DNA of 64,000 nt from the NCBI GenBank assembly GCA_023436225.1, contig JAEZKA010000080.1, positions 1 through 64,000 on the forward strand. Reading direction: 5' to 3'. Shown here in pieces: positions 61,926-64,000 of this stretch. This DNA comes from Bacillota bacterium. GTDB taxonomy: Bacteria; Bacillota; Clostridia; Lachnospirales; Lachnospiraceae. The notes under the pieces are model-generated. The model saw only the letters and a list, made by a program, of their open reading frames with translations, was not told the origin of the DNA and did no database searches. The translations under genes were made by a program, and so were the position numbers. Positions within the stretch are counted from its first letter, which is position 1, and every line of letters begins with the position of its first letter.

Positions 61926-62142
61926 TTACTATTTATGATTGGTTTGGTTATGAATTACCGATTAAGGAGCGTTATCAGTTAATAAAAGAAGCTGGATTTG
62001 ATGGAGTATTACTATGGTGGAGTGAACAGCTTGGTCGGAACGATTATCGAGAAGGTCCGCATATAGTGCGCGAGTAATAGAAAATATTCACACACCATTC
62101 CAAGTCCAAGACAACATCTGGCATGTTTTGGACGAAGTGTAA
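61922..62142 (+). pseudogene. Broken sugar phosphate isomerase/epimerase (TIM-barrel) gene
   Basis: ATG 61922, overlapping the phosphorylase stop, opens MITIYDWFGYELPIKERYQL, then LIKEAGFDGVLLWW and GRNDYREGP, as in xylose-isomerase-like sugar phosphate isomerases, but stops at 62077. The next frame reads VIENIHTPFQVQDNIW (62074-62121), the conserved continuation, and stops at 62142. So a frameshift and small deletion separate the first two strands, and the other three quarters of the roughly 250-residue protein are lost. Confidence 0.8.
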
Positions 62143-62177
62143 GGTAAGATCGAATATTTATATTTTGCGAGGTGTTT

Positions 62178-62621
62178 ATGATTATCAAAGTGAACGAGAA
62201 TAATATCTTGTTAGCGGCAGAAATACATTCTATATCATGGAAGAAATCTCATGAGAACATTTGCACAAGAGAATTCATCGAGCAACATACAACTCTACAT
62301 CAGAAAATGTACTTGTGTAATGAAATTAACTTAGGGAAGAGCTTATATATGCTGATTGAAGATAAACCGGTTGGTATTGTGTCTGTTTATGATAATCTGA
62401 TTGAAAATCTATATGTTCTTCCAAGCGAACAACGTAAAGGCTATGGTACGCAGCTTTTAAATTATGCCATACAGCAATGTAAAGGAATACCAACTCTTTG
62501 GATATTAGACAATAATAATATCGCTTATTCATTATATTCAAAATATGGATTTCAGAAAACCGGAGTGTTTCATAAGCTTTCAGAAAATCTTACTGAAATT
62601 GAGATGAAAAAAGCAAAATAA
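62178..62621 (+). CDS. GNAT family N-acetyltransferase
   Basis: 147 residues. The GNAT core is complete: IENLYVLPSEQRKGYGTQLL supplies the R-K-G-Y-G-T acetyl-CoA loop, and LWILDNNNIAYSLYSKYGF the last motif. Substrate unknown. GAGGTG is four bases before ATG 62178. It is one of several short transferase genes at this end of the window. Confidence 0.9.
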   Translation: MIIKVNENNILLAAEIHSISWKKSHENICTREFIEQHTTLHQKMYLCNEINLGKSLYMLIEDKPVGIVSVYDNLIENLYVLPSEQRKGYGTQLLNYAIQQCKGIPTLWILDNNNIAYSLYSKYGFQKTGVFHKLSENLTEIEMKKAK

Positions 62622-62722
62622 GCATACATCGAAGCTTATTTTATGGTAGCGGTATTGAGACAAAGGTTTTGAAGAAATATAGTGATAAATATGATTTTGT
62701 AGAATTCTAAGGAGATTTTTAT

Positions 62723-63253
62723 ATGTTAAATGGAATAATTATTATGGGGCTGAACGGGAGTGGAAAATCAACTATTTGTCACGGTCTTGCAGACTTGTTG
62801 AACTATAGACGTATGGATGTAGAAGACTATTATTTTCTGGATTCTGAGATACCTTATACCAAAAGCCGTACTCACGATATGGTTAAGCAATTAATGCTTG
62901 ATGATATAAAAATCTATCACAACTATGTACTTTCATCTGTTGGGTGTAATTGGGGTTCAGAGATTGTTTCTACGTATAAGCTGGCAATTCTTCTTTATGC
63001 CCCACTTCAGGAACGATTAGAGCGAATAAAACAACGTGAAATAACTCGTTTTGGGAATAGGGTTCTTGTGGGGGGAGATATGTATGAAGCTCAAAAACGA
63101 TTCCATGATATGGTTGCAACACGTTCGGAAGAGGATATAAAACAACAGGCATATTCGCTCACTTGTCCATTATTGGAGATAGATGCGACATTACCTGTGA
63201 AAGAGATCCTAGGTTTGATTTATGGATATTATTTAAATATGATTGAGGAATAA
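62723..63253 (+). CDS. P-loop kinase-like AAA protein
   Basis: 176 residues. The N-terminal IIIMGLNGSGKSTICHGLADLL is a Walker A (GLNGSGKST), followed by RMDVEDYYF at the position of the substrate-binding Asp of small-molecule kinases; LAILLYAPLQERLERIKQRE resembles the lid region with its Arg residues. The overall size fits shikimate/gluconate/nucleotide kinase-like proteins (AAA_17/AAA_18), often found in accessory regions beside resistance genes. The target is unknown. AAGGAGA precedes ATG 62723. Confidence 0.8.
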   Translation: MLNGIIIMGLNGSGKSTICHGLADLLNYRRMDVEDYYFLDSEIPYTKSRTHDMVKQLMLDDIKIYHNYVLSSVGCNWGSEIVSTYKLAILLYAPLQERLERIKQREITRFGNRVLVGGDMYEAQKRFHDMVATRSEEDIKQQAYSLTCPLLEIDATLPVKEILGLIYGYYLNMIEE

Positions 63254-63348
63254 CTCACTGACAAGTTTCAATAGATTACTTGCTTCACATTTGCTAAAAA
63301 TATGAATTAACTGAATTTAAGCATCTTATTAAGGAAGAAGGTTGACAT

Positions 63349-63978
63349 ATGAGTAATGAATTCAAGATAATTGATGAGAATAATTGGAAGAGAGCGATAC
63401 ACTGTCAAGTGTTTAGAAATAGTATAGAGCCACAATATTGTGTGACGTTTGAATTAGATATTTCTAAATTTTTGAAAATGGTGAAAGAAAAGAAATACTC
63501 TTTTACAATGTCCCTGATTTATGTTGTTTCTAAGTGCGCAAATAGTATTGAGGAATTCAGATATCGGTTTTTAGACGGCAAGGTGGTTCTATATAATAAG
63601 ATTGATACCGCATTCACATATATGAATCAAGAAACGGAATTGTTTAAGGTTGTAAATGTTGAGTTGAAAGACACGTTGGAAGAATATGTTTCATTAGCAT
63701 ATGAAACTGCAAGAAACCAGGAAGAATATTTTACTGGACCATTAGGAAACAACGTCTTTCAATTCTCACCAATGCCCTGGATATCATATACTCACATTTC
63801 CCATACAAATGCTGGAAAAAAGGATAATGCGACACCAATATTTGTCTGGGGTAAATACTATGAAAGAGATGGCAGAGTGCTTCTACCTTTCTCGGTACAA
63901 GTTCATCATTCTTTTGTAGATGGGATACATATCGGAAGATTATCAGATCTCTTACAAAACAATCTGAATGAATATTAA
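63349..63978 (+). CDS. Chloramphenicol O-acetyltransferase-like protein
   Basis: 209 residues, the size of type A chloramphenicol acetyltransferases. The catalytic motif QVHHSFVDGIHIG is present (His187, Asp191), with the N-terminal DENNWKRAIHCQVF and central FSPMPWISYTH in the expected order. True CATs acetylate chloramphenicol with acetyl-CoA; this sequence differs from classic CatA at several places, so activity on the drug is possible but unproven. AAGGAAGAAGG precedes ATG 63349. No attenuator leader peptide with the usual cat pattern was found. Confidence 0.85.
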   Translation: MSNEFKIIDENNWKRAIHCQVFRNSIEPQYCVTFELDISKFLKMVKEKKYSFTMSLIYVVSKCANSIEEFRYRFLDGKVVLYNKIDTAFTYMNQETELFKVVNVELKDTLEEYVSLAYETARNQEEYFTGPLGNNVFQFSPMPWISYTHISHTNAGKKDNATPIFVWGKYYERDGRVLLPFSVQVHHSFVDGIHIGRLSDLLQNNLNEY

Positions 63979-64000
63979 AAGTCAAATAATTAGATAGGAG

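Overview
The window looks like the chromosome of a low-to-moderate GC, anaerobic member of the Clostridia, most likely family Lachnospiraceae. This rests on AT-rich intergenic DNA, strong AGGAGG-type ribosome binding sites with frequent TTG and GTG starts, almost all genes on the + strand, and families common in that group (FeoA-FeoA-FeoB with a Cys-rich partner, OadB/OadG, JetABC, DUF3021-LytTR pairs, TipA-like MerR, fused MacB-type ABC transporters). No rRNA, tRNA, CRISPR array, prophage or complete insertion sequence was seen.

Layout. 1-9 kb: DUF2087 tail, a Y-family polymerase/YolD pair, acetyltransferases, a histidine phosphatase, a methyltransferase, a GyrI-like protein, an AAC(3)-like enzyme and a PUA/ASCH-like protein, with gene relics between them. 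9-17 kb: TraB-like protein, a DUF3021-LytTR-DUF3021 cassette with a truncated DUF1232 remnant, an autoregulated TipA-like regulator, an orphan PstS, a Nudix hydrolase and an MFS transporter. 17-25 kb: PlsC-like acyltransferase, L,D-transpeptidase, class I ribonucleotide reductase nrdA/nrdB behind a Fur-box-like site, and OadB with a 48-residue OadG. 25-31 kb: a MukBEF-like condensin of the Wadjet type (JetA, JetB, JetC) with no JetD nuclease. 31-35 kb: molybdenum hydroxylase operon xdhABC. 35-42 kb: a toroid (prenyltransferase/squalene-oxidase repeat) protein, a secreted FN3 protein, a MarR regulator followed by two ArsA/Get3-like ATPases that flank a small protein, and a GNAT-HAD fusion. 42-46 kb: iron uptake operon feoA-feoA-feoB, a Fur-like protein reduced to its DNA-binding half, and a FeoB-associated Cys-rich protein, behind a perfect Fur box. 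46-53 kb: dapA divergent from an AraC regulator across a long inverted repeat, VOC protein, MATE exporter, a wrecked ABC transporter and DegV. 53-60 kb: adenine deaminase, MFS transporter and DUF2804 protein, then a chemoreceptor. 60-64 kb: small accessory genes (zinc-ribbon protein, nucleoside phosphorylase, acetyltransferase, P-loop kinase-like protein, CAT-like enzyme) with a broken sugar isomerase.

How parts fit. Purine salvage or catabolism is served by xdhABC, adenine deaminase and the nucleoside phosphorylase. Iron control links feo and probably nrdAB. Many starts were moved from the longest frame to an internal codon with a proper ribosome binding site. At least five gene relics (Nudix, AraC helix, DUF1232, ABC transporter, sugar isomerase) show active decay in the accessory stretches.

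The best candidates for something under-described are the JetD-less Jet operon, the MarR/ArsA-small protein-ArsA operon with shared operator-like sites, and the half-Fur in the feo operon.
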